From Punctularia strigosozonata HHB-11173 SS5 (taxonomy: Eukaryota > Basidiomycota > Agaricomycetes > Corticiales > Punctulariaceae), in contig NW_006767433.1 in NCBI RefSeq assembly GCF_000264995.1, forward strand, positions 3,653,538 through 3,717,537: a stretch of 64,000 nt of DNA, read 5' to 3'. Numbering within the stretch: position 1 is the first letter of the stretch; each line of letters opens with the position of its first letter. Made by a program: the position numbers and the translations under genes. The notes beneath the pieces were generated by a model. That model made no database searches and had not been told where the DNA came from. It saw nothing but the letters and a program-made list of their open reading frames with translations. Below, piece by piece: positions 45,387 through 58,647 of this stretch.

Positions 45387-48300
45387 CATATGGAATTGCG
45401 GCGTTCGCGGCGGCCTTGCTTCTTGGTTTTGTGCATCGCGTCAGCTCCCTCCGCGAGGATCGATGGCAGTAGTCCCTCTTGTCCCCATTTGGTGAGGAAG
45501 TCGGATGCGGCATCATATCCTCTCCGTTGGATCTCCTCGAATTTTCCGAACTGAAGCGTGCCGTACTATAGACGGTCATTATCGCGTCTAGATGACATGG
45601 GCAGGATATACTTACTTCATGCACAGGCATCTGCATGTATAAACATCCACGCGCAACCTTCGCTTCTTCCAGAGTACGGACGCCGGACGCGCTTTCCCGC
45701 AGTCAGCCATGCACATTAGAGGGAGTACAGACATGACTCACTATGCGAGTCGACTCTGTATTTCCGTTATCGCAGGTACGGTGCGAGCATCCGAAAATGG
45801 GTTCCATCGATTGATGAGCAACCACCACCCAGACACATAATCGCCGAAGTTACGAGGCGAGTTATCGTCAATCTAAGGAATCATATGAGGCATCGGCCCG
45901 GAACCAAGGTTCAATCCTCAACTCACGGATCCGACATCGCACGCGAAGACAGCGCTCGCGCCCATGCTGAACATAGCGGAGACCTGTCATAAGGTCAGTG
46001 ACAGCGCTCGGATAGGTTGCCTTGAGGCGAACCGGTAAATTATCCACTGGGGAAAACCATCAGTCCTCGTTGTGATGGTTGAACAATAGATATCCTTACT
46101 GTACCCTCCGTCCACAAGCATATTCCCATTGTCACACAGCGGAGGCAACAAGCCAACCAGCGTCATGGATGCCCCTATTATCCCGGTGCTCAGTCGTCGC
46201 CACACGAACTATTTTCAAGGCGCGAACTCACGGATGAAACGCCACGCGTACCCAGTTTCATGAATCTCCATTCTGGATGTCATGATATTAGACGTGTTAC
46301 AGAAAAACGGGAGCCACATGTCTTCAATGTGGAGATCATAGAACGCCTGGACGGAATCGTTAACGGTCCCGTTGAGCGTATCGCGGTCGACTTACTTTGT
46401 AGATCGAGCGATTGAACTCGTGACCCTGAAATTGCGTCGTTAGCAAAGCTAGCCACGTTCAGCGAAGCTGGCGGTACCGTAGTATATGCTACCAAGGGGT
46501 ACGTAACATCTGAAAGCATTCTCCAGATATTACCCATTCTTCCGCTGAACTGTTTGGCTCGACCAGAGCTCGAGATCAAATCGCCTTCGCGAGCATACAG
46601 ACCGCCAATGAATGCACCGATACTGGTTCCTATTGTTCCATGAGCGCTCGAATGCATTTGCCTACGACACCGAAACTGTACCTCCGACATGATCGACCGG
46701 TATTGCGTGCTCTTCCAAGGCCTTTAACAAGCCCTGATACCAACAGAGTTAGGTCAACCATCTTCTCGAAACACATGTGGTTCACCAAATGAGCTATGCC
46801 TCGAGCCCCGCCCCCTCCTAAAACAATACCTATAGACTTCCCACAAATTCGTCGCGCCAGACGAGCGAAATCGCTGCTATGTTGCGGTCGCTGTGGTCGA
46901 GGACCGGAATGTCCACCCCTGTACTTCTTGAACTCGCTCTGAACGCGGTCTTTCAGGTTCCGCAAAGCGGTCACGGCCGATGGATCGTCTTGAGTTGCCG
47001 ACGGAGCTTTCGTAGGCGGTAGAATGAGACCCTATTTGGTCTAAGATCTGCTGCTGGGTTTGTGTAGTCATGAGACTCACGGGTAGCTCGACGTGTATGT
47101 GTTGGTGTATCCACGGCCGGTTCTATTCGATTGTGAGGGCGGAGCTGTCCGTCGAGGGAGGCGACCTACTTTCAACCATGTTCGAGTGCTCCCTGGCGCA
47201 ACGCTGCGATACGGATGCAGCAAGACCAACTCTTTCCGTGCAGTCGTCTTCAGAGACAACAAAAGCCGTTCATATTCACCAATACCGGGGTCCTCTCCCA
47301 TACCGACTACCATAATGCAGTCGGCCTGCGGAGCACATTGTTCGGTCATTCGCTGAGAAGGGTGATATTCTATGATCCACTGCCACTCACCTGGCGAATG
47401 CAGGTTTGGGTCCACGCGCTGCTCACCGAAGAGTCAGCCACATACAGGACCACACGATACCGTTGTTCTTGATCAGCCAGCCAGCCAGCTGCCTTCAACT
47501 TGCCCATGCGAGTGAAGGCATGTCGACCCAGATGGCTGCTCATCGATGCTTGATTCAGATAAGCGGTAGGCGCATCCATAGTCTCCAACGCAGCATGGAG
47601 CTTCCGAGCAAAAGCGTCGACGGGGACCATACGAGATACCGGAAGGATAGCAACGGTCTTCAGATTCGAGTTTGCTCTGCTCCTTTCTGTCGGTTCACGC
47701 GGAGAGGAAGATATGTTGAGTTCCTCCCTGACACGGGACGCTATTGTTCGTAAGAGGCTACGAGCACAGGTAACTGAGATGCGCAGCAGGAGGAGAAGGC
47801 GAATGGCTTACTGGGTAGTCGCCTTCGGATTGCTGTAACAGGTGGGGGGTAAATAGATCAGCAATTTACGCATCAGCCGAACACAGATCCACGCTGCTCA
47901 CCGAGACGAAACGGCGTTGAACAACGTTTGGGGCATTCGTATCAACTCCGTGTCGCGAATGGCGTGCACGGTATTCCGCCGGGGTGAGGTGGTGATCACG
48001 TCCAATTCTCCGACTGTGTCACCTTGGCCGTATTCTCCAAGAATCGTCACATTACCGCTCTCGCTCTCTGCTATTGCTCTCAAACGGCCATTGATAACGA
48101 TGTAGAAACTGTCGCTGTCATCGCCGGTTCTCCAAAGCACGTGTCCTGCATCGACATGTGTCCAGTCCAAGGCGGCGTCAATATGGAGAACTGAGCGGAG
48201 TGTAAGGATAACGTGAAAGGGGCATTTGTATATGACATTACCAAGGGGCGAAAGCAAGGAAATCAAACGCTTGGCGAGTGTCAATAACACAATCGGTCGC

Positions 48301-50876
48301 TTCTCTAGTAACCTTTCGAGAGCGTTGGATGGAAGGAAACCAAGGTATGAATCTGTCTTAGCCTTGATGTCGACGTACGACGGCATGTCGCAAAGGGAGG
48401 CTATACCCGGGGGTTAGTAAGCAATAGAAGGGATTGCTAGAGCTCACTCGCCCAGATACCCCGCTATCCCTCCCGGTTTCACCGTAAACAAGGGTTTACT
48501 GCCATCCCTATCATCCCGGGTCCGCCGACCATCCGAGAACTTTTGGCCAGATGCTGCGTGGTCGCTCGACGACCCATCCGCGAATGACACTGAGGCTTTG
48601 CCTTCGCTTCTCGTCTTGCGAGCCTCATTGCTAGGTAGATATATGTCCAAAAAGCCATCAATGACGTAGAACAGACCTGCAATTGAGAGCGTATCAGCGA
48701 GCGACTAGGGCACAGAGCTTGATCGCGACGGGCCTGCGTTCCTCTCTCCTGCGCGTGCCAGAGTAGAGCCGGCAGGAAAAAAGAGAATTTCCACCTCATT
48801 GTCCAGGCCACTCATACCGTCGGTACCGACAACAGATGACGCTGTCCCTCCAGTAATGCTTGATGTGTCATCGCCCATATCGAGCAGGGATAAAGATCCG
48901 AAAGAAGATGGGAAGGGCGTCATTCGGGACTTTCCTCCTTCGGTAGGAGGAAAAGCGGGCGACGTGGGCCCTGATGCTTCCCCGCTCAAAGGTGGTTGGA
49001 GAAGGCCAATGGACTTTGCGATGCATGACATGACCTCGTCGCGCAGATCGAAATCATCGTCTCCTCCTTCCATTTGCGCGCCCTTCTTATGCGCTGCGTG
49101 GGATCTCGGGAGTTGGCTTTGAGGTACACGTGGTGTGCTCCTATTATTCCTACCGGAAGGTCGATAATTGGCATTTCCCGAACCAGTGCTATGCAAGTCC
49201 CCGGCCTGGACAAGATATCGAGATAAATGCCTCCTCAGTGCAGGGGTAGAACTCGAAGGCCGGTCTGTGACATCGTGGCTAGGGATGCTGGTCGACTCAG
49301 ATGACGTCCGACTAATGCCATTGAGATTGCTGGATCCTATATCGATAGGAAGGGTACCCGGAGAGTCGGTGTACGCATGTCCATAACTGAAGTAATCGGT
49401 ATCGAGTTCTGCATCCCCTTCGTCAAGCTTCACGTCGAATCGATGTCGAAGCTCTTGCAAGCCTCCGCCTTCATAGAATGATGGAGGAAGTGGGTGGCAT
49501 GCCAGCTCATTGATGGCTTTCTCCGTCCTTAGTACTTCGGCGGTGAGACCAAGGTATCGATGCGCAGCGTGGAACGTCACCCTGGAGAAACGAGTGAGGA
49601 TCACTAGATCATTGATCAGAAACTGGTTGCTGAAAGTGCACGTTCGCCTTACCCTGCACGATATGTGCTGTGGCTTTGGGGAATTTCTTCGTCAACCTGC
49701 GAAATGCCTCTGCAGGAATGACCGCTAGCGTCGCATCCTCTGTGGCTCGAACCACCATACCATAATGTGCGTCGCCTCGGATTGTGGATGGGGTGGAACG
49801 ATCCTGTGAGGCAAAGTTGTCACTCTCCCTCGCTTTTGGAACTTCCGCCATCGGGGTTTCCGGAAGTCCCGGGCCACGAATTGTCGAAGAACTTGACATG
49901 GTCGAGAACCGACGCTTGTGCGCGTCCGTCTCAAGATTGAAGTGCGAAACGTCCGAGTCCGCGCGCGTGAATCGTTGACGAACCGTCTGCATCGGACCGA
50001 CCAGCTGAAGAGCATCCTGTGAATCATCCTCTTGCCAACTGATCTTCACATCCTCCGTGAACAGACTCAGGATCGTAAACAAGCTCGAAAGCGTTCCTCC
50101 AGTCCCAACCTCGTTTACCAGTTGATATCCATTCATATCTTCTTCGTCCCATGCACCAGACGGAGCTTCGGAGGCTTGTCCTGTGTGAGCGAAGACCTGA
50201 ACGACACCATCCACTACGCAATAGAAGCTCTTGTCCTGGTCCAGAGCGATACTGTCTCCCGCAATCAATCTGCGCGTCTGGAGGTGTCTTGCGAGTTCGT
50301 GGAACACCTAGCTTGCTACGGGTCACAGGCAGATAACTCGTAGTCACGCCGCGTGCTTACCGGTTTCTCCAAGAAGCCAAACACCCGAACGGCTTGCAGA
50401 AATTCGTCAAGGTAATTGTGGAAAGCAGGAGGCGCCTGCGGGGCATTGACATCTGGGTGAAGCTCTTCCGCGGTCGCCTTGGCCAGAGGGGGTTCTTGCA
50501 GTTGCACATAAACGTCGAGATATCGCCAGCGCACGTAGTAATTGAGCGCAACGGCCAAGCATACAAACATGAGTGCAAATGACCAGAAGTTGAGCTGCGG
50601 ATAGTTGTCAACAATGGCGCGAAAGACGGCTGAATCATCGCATACCGTTAATGTCATTGAGTAGGACACGATCGCGTATAGTGTTCGAGGGAGTGTTATG
50701 GTCACGATGGCAGCCAGGGACTTGATCCACGACAGCAGCCATACTAGACCTCAGTTAGTGCTTACAACCAAGAGCTTTCTCGCGAGCCACGCACAGATGA
50801 CCCAAAAGCATGCCGAAATGAGCGAAACAACAGGATGGGCGTGGACGCCGCCGGGATTTTCATGGGCGGACTCCAT
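45387..50876 (-). CDS. NTE1: Lysophospholipase NTE1 (patatin-like phospholipase with cyclic-nucleotide-binding domains)
   Basis: ATG 50876 starts [15 protein letters not shown] followed by hydrophobic segments ([14 protein letters not shown], then [15 protein letters not shown] and [19 protein letters not shown]). Cyclic-nucleotide-binding modules follow: [20 protein letters not shown] (50230-50290), [16 protein letters not shown] with [15 protein letters not shown] (48620-48790), and [20 protein letters not shown] (48100-48170). The catalytic patatin domain has [15 protein letters not shown] (46790-46840), [13 protein letters not shown] with the nucleophile Ser, and LVDGGY with the Asp partner (46090-46120), then [16 protein letters not shown]. 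It ends [12 protein letters not shown] at TGA 45387-45389. About 1,500 residues and over fifteen introns. NTE1 sits in the ER membrane and deacylates phosphatidylcholine and lysophosphatidylcholine. All catalytic parts look intact; the N-terminal join near 50709-50760 is approximate. Confidence 0.93.
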
Positions 50877-51921
50877 ATTGGTGGTGTCGGTGCAAAGGAG
50901 TAAGCGCGTGGAACGAGCGAATGCTAACTATCTGCTCATGAGGCAGCAGGATTGAAGTTGAGACGTCTCGGTCACGGTTAAGTCGCGTTGGGTGCACTGG
51001 TGACGTTATGGTCCTCATGCCATTCGTAGATCCATGATAGCTGTGTACTCGCGGTTGCAGCTACCAAGACACGTTTATCATTGCGGGACGTAGGGTCCCA
51101 AAACACGGGAATACATCTCCTGTCTATTAAATCCAATACAGTGATGAACGATGGCAAGGACGATATCCGCGACTACTGATGAAAATCATGGGGCCAACAT
51201 GCGTCGCCCAAAACTGTGACTGTCCTGTATGGGTATTCCTTCATTCTCGACACCAGATGCCCGACAAGTGGGGGCGCAAGTGAAGTCATAACGAAGGGCG
51301 TGAATGTGAGGATGGGGAGGATAGGAGCAAAGACAGTAAGGAGGGTGTGGTGAGTGTTGGAATGCACGTCGCAGTGCGTATGATGGTGGAGATGGAAAGC
51401 GATGATCAATATTACAAGTAGAAGGGAACTCAGCACGACAAGGCGACTTCCGGTCAACACGGCGCAAGGGGACACAACACAATGGCGATGAAGGAATAAG
51501 CAGCCATGCACCCCTTGCGCGAGGCAGGGGAAACAGGCCTGAAAAGAAAGAGCGTCCGTGCTCGATATTCGGAAGTGCAATCGCTAACAAACGTCGAGAA
51601 CCGGGCCGAGGCGACGCCTGAATATGAGCGCGTATTGTTCGTTCGTTCGTTCGCCTCGAGTGCGCGGCCGATGACGGTGTTGATGACCCGCTCAGTTGTA
51701 GCCCCTAAAAACAATGTAGCCACGGCGAGCGCTCCAGCCCGGCATGCCCCAGCAATCCTTCTCTCGGCGGGCCTCGTTGTGACCCTGCACGAGTGAAGAC
51801 CATGGAAGCAGATCTTGGCTCGATCACTTCAGTTCAAGCCGACGCGAATCCTCTTCCTTCCACCCCCAGGCTCGGGACGCGCGCATATGAGACAAAGGCA
51901 CACATCAGCCTCGGTGCACAT
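50877..51921. other. Intergenic: NTE1 promoter and casein kinase 3' flank
   Basis: No gene recognised. Minus-strand readings of 89-135 codons (51173-51723) overlap in different frames and lack domains. Confidence 0.5.
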
Positions 51922-53173
51922 TTACCACATATCGCCCTCCCTGCCGCGGCGCTGCTGGCCAACAGCACCGGGAGCAGCAGCGGCCTGCTGCTGCTGGCGA
52001 GTGTGGGAGCGCAGCCTGCACGGAGCGGTTAGATTTCAAATTTGCCCAGAAATAGGTTATTCACCTACATTCTGTCGCTGGTGCGCGGCTCTTCCTCCTC
52101 CTGGACGACCTTCCTGCGTCCTCCGGCAGCAGCCTTGGTGGAACTGCCTTCCTCCTGGGCACCTCTCTGGACGCTCCAATCGAAGACATAGTCGTACTGG
52201 AAGCCCTCGCGGACGAAGAGGTCGCGGAAGAGCTTGCGGAGGTAAGAGTAATCGGGCTTGTCGTCGAAGCGCAGAGCGCGGGTGTAGTTAAGGAAGATGC
52301 CGAATTCATTGGGGAAGCCACGGCATAGCAAATCAGTCGGGGTCGTCATCTTCTTCTCCATGATTCTGTCGTACTTCTGCTTCTTGGTAGCAGCCTTGAG
52401 ACCCTGCCACGGCAAGGCACCTCGGAGGAAGTACATCAAGACATATGCCAGCGACTCCAGATCGTCACGACGAGACTGCTCGACACCCAAGTGGGTGTTG
52501 ATCGATGTGTAGCGAGCCGTGCCCGTGAGGTTCTTGTTCTCCCTGTAGGGAATATGGAGGTGGGTCTTCGGATCGCGGAACTTCTTGGCAAGACCGAAAT
52601 CGATGACATTGACCTGGTTGCCGCGCTTGCCAATGCCCATAAGGAAGTTGTCGGGCTTGATGTCACGATGGATGAAATTACGAGAGTGGATGTACTCGAT
52701 GCGGGAGATCTACATAGACACATCAGCAGAACGACGCGCGCGGACCTTCTGCACGACTCACAAGCTGATCGGCGAGGAGTAGCACAGTCTTCAAGCTGAA
52801 CTTGCGGTTGCAGAAGTTGAAGAGGTCCTCGAGCGACGGCCCCAGGAGATCGAGGACCATGGCGTTGTAATCGCATTCAGTGCCAAACCATCTCACGAAC
52901 GGGATGCCGACGCCACCAGCGAGCGTCTTGTACACCTTGGACTCGTACTCGAGCTGAGGGTGCTTAGCCTTGACCGATTCCAGCTTGATGGCAACCTCCT
53001 CGCCGGATATGATGTTAATGCCAAGATAGATGTCACCTAGAGGTAACAAGATGAGCTATACGGAACTTCAAGAGCGATGACGACTCACCGAACGATCCTG
53101 AACCAATCTTCTTTCCGAGCCTGTATTTGCCGCCAACACGGAGGTCCAATCGATGAGAAGAAGAGTCGGCCAT
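51922..53173 (-). CDS. Casein kinase 1 (delta/epsilon-like, Hrr25/Hhp1 type)
   Basis: ATG 53173 starts [20 protein letters not shown], then KKIGSGSF with the glycine loop (intron about 53040-53088), [20 protein letters not shown] (catalytic Lys), and after introns the exon with [14 protein letters not shown] (catalytic Asp), [31 protein letters not shown] (CK1-specific activation loop), [20 protein letters not shown] and [21 protein letters not shown]. The last exon adds [19 protein letters not shown] and a basic end ([11 protein letters not shown]), stop TAA 51922-51924. The last intron (52016-52068) begins within the Met codon of SDRM, so keeping it gives an immediate TAG and a kinase without the Gln/Ala tail. 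About 340 residues. CK1 controls DNA repair, vesicle traffic and clock proteins in fungi. Confidence 0.95.
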
Positions 53174-54635
53174 TGTTATCGCAGGAGAGGAAGAGTATGA
53201 GGTCTAGAAGGAAGTCAGTATGTGGTGGGTGAGAGGGAGCAATGCGAGACGGAAGACGCAGGCGCTACGGAGGCGGTGCGACCTTATACAGCACGAGAGG
53301 GCAGGCAACCGTGCGGATCAAAGTACGGTAGGGATTACGCAAAATGCCCGGAGTGCAGCGCGGAGGTAGACAAAGAGCTAGTCCGAGTCCGCTCTGAAGC
53401 GTAACAAGGGAGGACCTAGGGCTTGTTCGTCATCTCTGCAGACCGTGGTGCCACCTGAACGTTGGTCTCCAACAAGGCGCCCGCAATCCAACCAACAGCA
53501 CATCGCAAGCACATCGACCGCTCCTGCGTAAGCTAAACAGCTAGACACTCACAAGTATGAAACAGAGTAGCAAAGACGAGGGTGGAAGTGGAGAGCGGGG
53601 CTTGAGAGAGGAAGGCCGCAGAGGAACAAGGTCAACAAGGGCGGTGAACACGTGAGAATTCACAATCGGATCGGTTTTGGCCCACAATGCTGAGTCAGCG
53701 ACAGTCCCTTGATGGCAATGCTCCCATACCTGGCTCTCCGGCAACTCCAGCTGTTTGGCGAGTGTCCGCCTCGGCTCTCGTCCAGCGGCCGGCCTCGCCG
53801 CTCCTCGCGCTTTCCTTGCAACTCTTGTGCAGTGATACACGCCGTCTATGTCACTACACGAAACTGCGCGTACCGCAGTTCAATAGGAAGCCGCCTATGC
53901 TGCTTGCGAGCGCCTCGTTTTCGAGCTGTTATTGCCGTTTCTCCACGTCAACAGAAGGGTTCGAATCGATATGAAGCCCCCATCGATCACACAGGGCCCG
54001 GTTTCTGTTTCTCCGATATCCAGCGCTGGCCCTCCTGTGACCTTCCCTTCGGTGCTATACCAGTACTACTCCAGCGCCGTCCTCGCCAGCTGTTCGGTGA
54101 GGAGCCTGCTGGAATCCGACCCCTTAGCTTCAACTCCCACGTCACATGTGTATTGAAGTCTACATACTCAGCATGACGCACCATCGCAACTAAGTTATCA
54201 CTACTGTTATTACAAAACATTCGCATCTGACGGATTTTGGCCTCCGCAACGACGTTAACCCCACAACAACACTGCCCAGAGATCGATATATGTTTCCGTC
54301 TCGACTGAGGTGTATCGCGTAGGACATAGTACACGTCTCGAGTGCGATAGCTGCCGTCGATATTGATCCTCTCTCCATCCGGCGAATGCGCAGCCAAGCT
54401 GGCACAGCCACGGACGGCAAGCCAACACCTTAGTGTGAGATCAGCGTTTCCGGTGATACCCAACAACAGTCTCAGCTGCCACCCCCCTCCCCCCCAGCCC
54501 CGGTTTCTCCTTCGTTTCGCTCAGCCTGTTCGACAGGCGTCCACTCGCTCTGGACCTATACCCATACCCAAACGGTTGTAGTCACATTTGAAGGCTGTCT
54601 CGCTTCGAATCTATACCCGAGCATTTCCAGCAATC
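53174..54635. other. Intergenic between divergent casein kinase and chitin synthase
   Basis: Two promoters share 1.46 kb. The part near 53180-53420 is G/A-rich, the reverse complement of a C/T-rich start region for the kinase. C-rich tracts (54481-54500) sit about 140 bp before the chitin synthase ATG. Short open readings on both strands have no domain. Confidence 0.5.
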
Positions 54636-57600
54636 ATGGCTTACAACCGTGATCCCTATTATCAACAGCAACCCAGCCAAGGACCTGGTGTAGGACCGGG
54701 CCAAGTCTTCCAACATTCTGGGCAACATCATGTCCAGTACGCACCCGCAGGCGGGTACGTCGACCACGACCCGAGGGCGAATTGGGAGTCGAAATCCGGG
54801 GACGGACATTCCAACTGGGACGCCAAGTCCTATTCCAGCACCTATGCGGGCTCGCAAGTCCATCTCAATCCACACAACGAATACGAGATGCGCGAGGCCG
54901 CTCCACCTCTTCCCTCCATGCCATACAACAACAATGCGTATCAGCATCAACCCGACTATCCCCCGCCCCCAATGGGCGGAGCATATGGCGGCAGAGCAGG
55001 TATGATGTATCGCCAGGAGAGCGCTGGCGGATACGCGACGGCACGGGACAAGATGATGAGGCGTCGCTCGGTTCGCAAGGTCGAACTCTATAATGGGAAC
55101 CTGGTATTGGATATGGCGGTGCCGTCACATATCGTGAACAAGCAATACGGTGATAGCGAAGAGCACACCAAGATGCGGTACACTGCAGCGACGTGTGATC
55201 CTGATGATTTCATGTCCTCCAAGTACTCCCTCCGCCCTTATCTGTACGGACGCAAGACCGAGCTGTTCATCGTGCTCACGATGTACAATGAAGACGAGGT
55301 GTTATTTTGCAAGACCATGAACGCGTGAGTAGATGCAGCGCTTGGCTGTATATATGCGCCTTCCAACATCCACCTAGGGTTATAAAGAACATCGCACACT
55401 TGTGCGGTCGCACGCGCTCTAAGACGTGGGGACCTCAGGGCTGGCAGAAGGTCGTCGTTTGCGTCGTGTCGGACGGCCGCAGCAAGATCAACAAGCGGAC
55501 ATTGCAAGTCCTCTCACTCATGGGCTGCTACCAAGAAGGCGTTGCGAAAGACTCGGTGGCTGGAAAGGATGTCACAGCGCACATCTTCGAGTGCGTGCAA
55601 ATGTTGGTTGTGATGATCGTGGACTGATTTTTTGCTAGGTATACTACCAGTGTTATTGTCTCAGATACCGGCGAGGTTTCGCAAGGAGCCTGCCCGGTGC
55701 AAGTTATCTTCTGTCTCAAGGAACAGAACAAGAAGAAGCTCAATAGTCATCGCTGGTTCTTCAACGCCTTCGGTCCATTGATTCAACCCAATGGTATGGA
55801 TTCGTACTATGATGAACCGCTTCAGCTGATCATCACGTATCAGTGTGCGTTCTTCTTGATGTCGGTACCAAGCCAACCGGCACATCCATCTACGAACTGT
55901 GGAAGTGCTTTGACAAGCATTCCAACGTTGGTGGTGCTTGCGGAGAGTAAGATTGAGTATCACTGGCCTGGGAGTATTTGCTAATGACCTGGATAGAATC
56001 TGTGTTGACACCGGACGAGGATGCAGCCTCCTCCTTACTAGCCCTTTGGCCGCTTCGCAGAACTTCGAGGTTCGTATGGAGATTCACCACTATGATCGCT
56101 CGCCTCGGAATTTAACTGCGTTCTGAACAGTACAAGATTTCGAATATCCTCGACAAGCCGCTTGAGAGCGTGTTCGGGTACATCAGCGTATTACCCGGTG
56201 CTTTCAGTGCCTACCGCTATCGTGCGCTACAAAATGGACCCAATGGCAAAGGCCCGCTCGCGTCCTATTTTAAGGGCGAGACTATGCATGGCGGTGGTCC
56301 CAACGGCGCAGGACTGTTCGGTAAGCCAGCGCCCCTGATCCCTTTCAAGGGCGAATGACTCACCGGTTTGATCAGAGCGCAACATGTACCTCGCTGAGGA
56401 TCGTATTCTATGCTTCGAGATCGTCACGAAGAAGAACGAAGGCTGGATCTTGAAATACGTCAAGTCTGCGAAAGCTGCAACCGATGTGCCAACCACTGTT
56501 CCTGAGGTGAGTAATGCGCATGCGCGCTCGAGTCGATGAAAGGCCAAGTCACCGACTAAACCTCGCTCTACTCTATCAGTTCATTTCCCAGCGTCGTCGG
56601 TGGCTCAACGGCTCCCTCTTCGCTTCCATCCATGCCACCGTCTTCTGGTTCCGGATATGGACGTCCGGCCAGAACTTCTTCCGGAAGATCGCGTTGCAAA
56701 TCGAGTTCATCTACAACGCGGTAATGACCCATCTTGCCCGTTGACGAGGCTGAACTGAAGAAATTCTGGTTATTCAGATACAATTGGTCTTCTCATGGAC
56801 ATCGATAGCAAATTTCTACCTAGCGTTCTTCTTCGTGAGTCGGACATTCGCCTGCGTTGACACCGGTGGCTCATCCACTGGACAGCTTGTCTCCTCCGCT
56901 ACTTCGGACAAGAAAACGGATGCGTTCTCCTTTATCCAGACTGGCGCGGGTACCAAGGTTCGCCGTTGCAGTTGCGTATGCGAACCTCACTAATCTCACC
57001 AAACAAGATATTCGAAATCTTCCTCAAAGTATACGATCAAATACATCAGAATGAGAGAATTTAAGCTGACGTAGTCTTCAGTTGTATATCGCTCTCCTGT
57101 TCGTCGTCGTGGTCTGCTCTCTTGGCAATCGTCCGCAGGGTTCGAAGTGGACGTACTCTCTCGCTATGGTCCTCTTCGGTCTCTGTAACATGATCACTTT
57201 CTGGTGTGCTGGATACACCGTCTATCTGGCTGTCCCGCATACTGTGGCAGGGTGGGAGAACATTGGCTCGTAAGCACCTACGTTTAACCTTTCCGACGGT
57301 CTCAGATATTGACAGCTTGATCAGGCTTTTGGAACACAACAAAGCATTCCGAGACATTGCTATCTCCTTGGCTGGAACGTACGGCCTTTATCTCTTCGGC
57401 TCCTTGCTGCATCTGGAGCCTTGGCACATGATTACGTCTTTCGTTCAGTACATGTTCCTTCTTCCAAGTTGTGAGTGGATCAACCGGGTGATGAACCCTG
57501 ACATCATAAATTTATTCATTGACGCCGTTATTCGCTAGACATCAATATCTTGAGTACGGCCTCGCGTTCGTATGTTGTCCCGTGATGCTCATATTACACA

Positions 57601-58231
57601 GTGACGTACGCCATGTGCAATCTTCACGATGTTTCCTGTACGGTTTTCGTCTGTCATTGCTCGGCCTTTTCTCACCTTTTGTTCAGGGGGCACCAAGGGA
57701 GACAACGGTGCAGCCAAGGATCTTGGTGGTGCCAAGAAGGTCAAAGGCGAAGATGGCAAGGAGGTCTATGAGGTCGAGGTACCTACCGCCCGTGAAGACG
57801 TGGACCAGCTTTGGCAAGCTTCCCGCAACTCTCTACGGCACAAACCGGAAGAACAGAAGGAACACCGTGACGCCGCGACGAAACAGGCTGATCATGACCG
57901 CAACAGCCGTACGAACGTCGTGCTCGCCTGGTTTGGCACCAACATGTCAGTGCAACATGAAGTGTAGATATCCACTCTGACATACATGACAGTGCCATGA
58001 TCCTCGTCTTCACATCCACCGCATTCACCGACTGGGTCCAGGAACACGTTGACAAAAGTGATAACTCGGCGTTCAACCCCTACCTGACGTTCTTGTTCTA
58101 TTCTCGTGCGTATGAGCTGCTCGCTGCTTAAGACAACTGTCCTGATCTCGCCGCTCGCAGTTGCTGGTTTGGCTGCGTTCCGGTTCATCGGATCGACCTT
58201 ATATCTGGTACTTCGTCTCATCGGCCAATGA
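54636..58231 (+). CDS. Chitin synthase, division 1 (class I-III type)
   Basis: ATG 54636 starts [18 protein letters not shown], a Gln/Pro/Tyr-rich cytosolic N-terminus, then the typical preface [20 protein letters not shown]. Catalytic domain exons: [108 protein letters not shown] and the product-binding motif [19 protein letters not shown] (56577-56640). About six transmembrane segments follow ([62 protein letters not shown] and two near the end), finishing [10 protein letters not shown] at TGA 58229-58231. Some fifteen introns. It makes cell-wall chitin from UDP-GlcNAc at the plasma membrane. All motifs are intact; about 900 residues. Confidence 0.95.
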
Positions 58232-58647
58232 TCCTCGCGGACCTGCAGGCCAAGTCCGATAACGAGGTCCTGGGCGTGCTATAGGATATTTAAGAGTTGT
58301 ATATCTATCATGGCGCAATAGTGCTTCTTGTAATGTCTATTGATGCGCTGGTTTCGACCCGACGTTCGAAGACTCGGCGACAGCTTGAAATATCCCATTG
58401 ACTATCTCACGTGCTCTCAGCGGAAGGCCGGGCCTGCTTTACCCGGGCCCTCAACCCCTCGTCGTCCCCTCCTGAGCGCGACAATCCAGCTTTGTACACC
58501 GGCTACGATTTAGATGTGAATCCTGAGATCGTTGTCAACGCCATCTGGGCTATCTCCCATCCAGCACCGATCTCACGCCCAGGTTCCCAAACTGCGAGCA
58601 TTCCCGCCTGTCCGCCCGGCTCCTGCTGAGAACGCGCTGCTTCCGCC
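58232..58647. other. Intergenic: promoter of the F-box/LRR gene
   Basis: 416 bp between two plus-strand genes. C/T-rich from about 58440, typical of a promoter and leader. A 72-codon reading (58411-58629) lies in the leader and shows no domain. Confidence 0.5.

Noticed and set aside
53958-53967. tRNA-like B box (GGTTCGAATC)
   Set aside because: The flanking bases do not form the T-arm stem and no A box or acceptor stem can be paired upstream.
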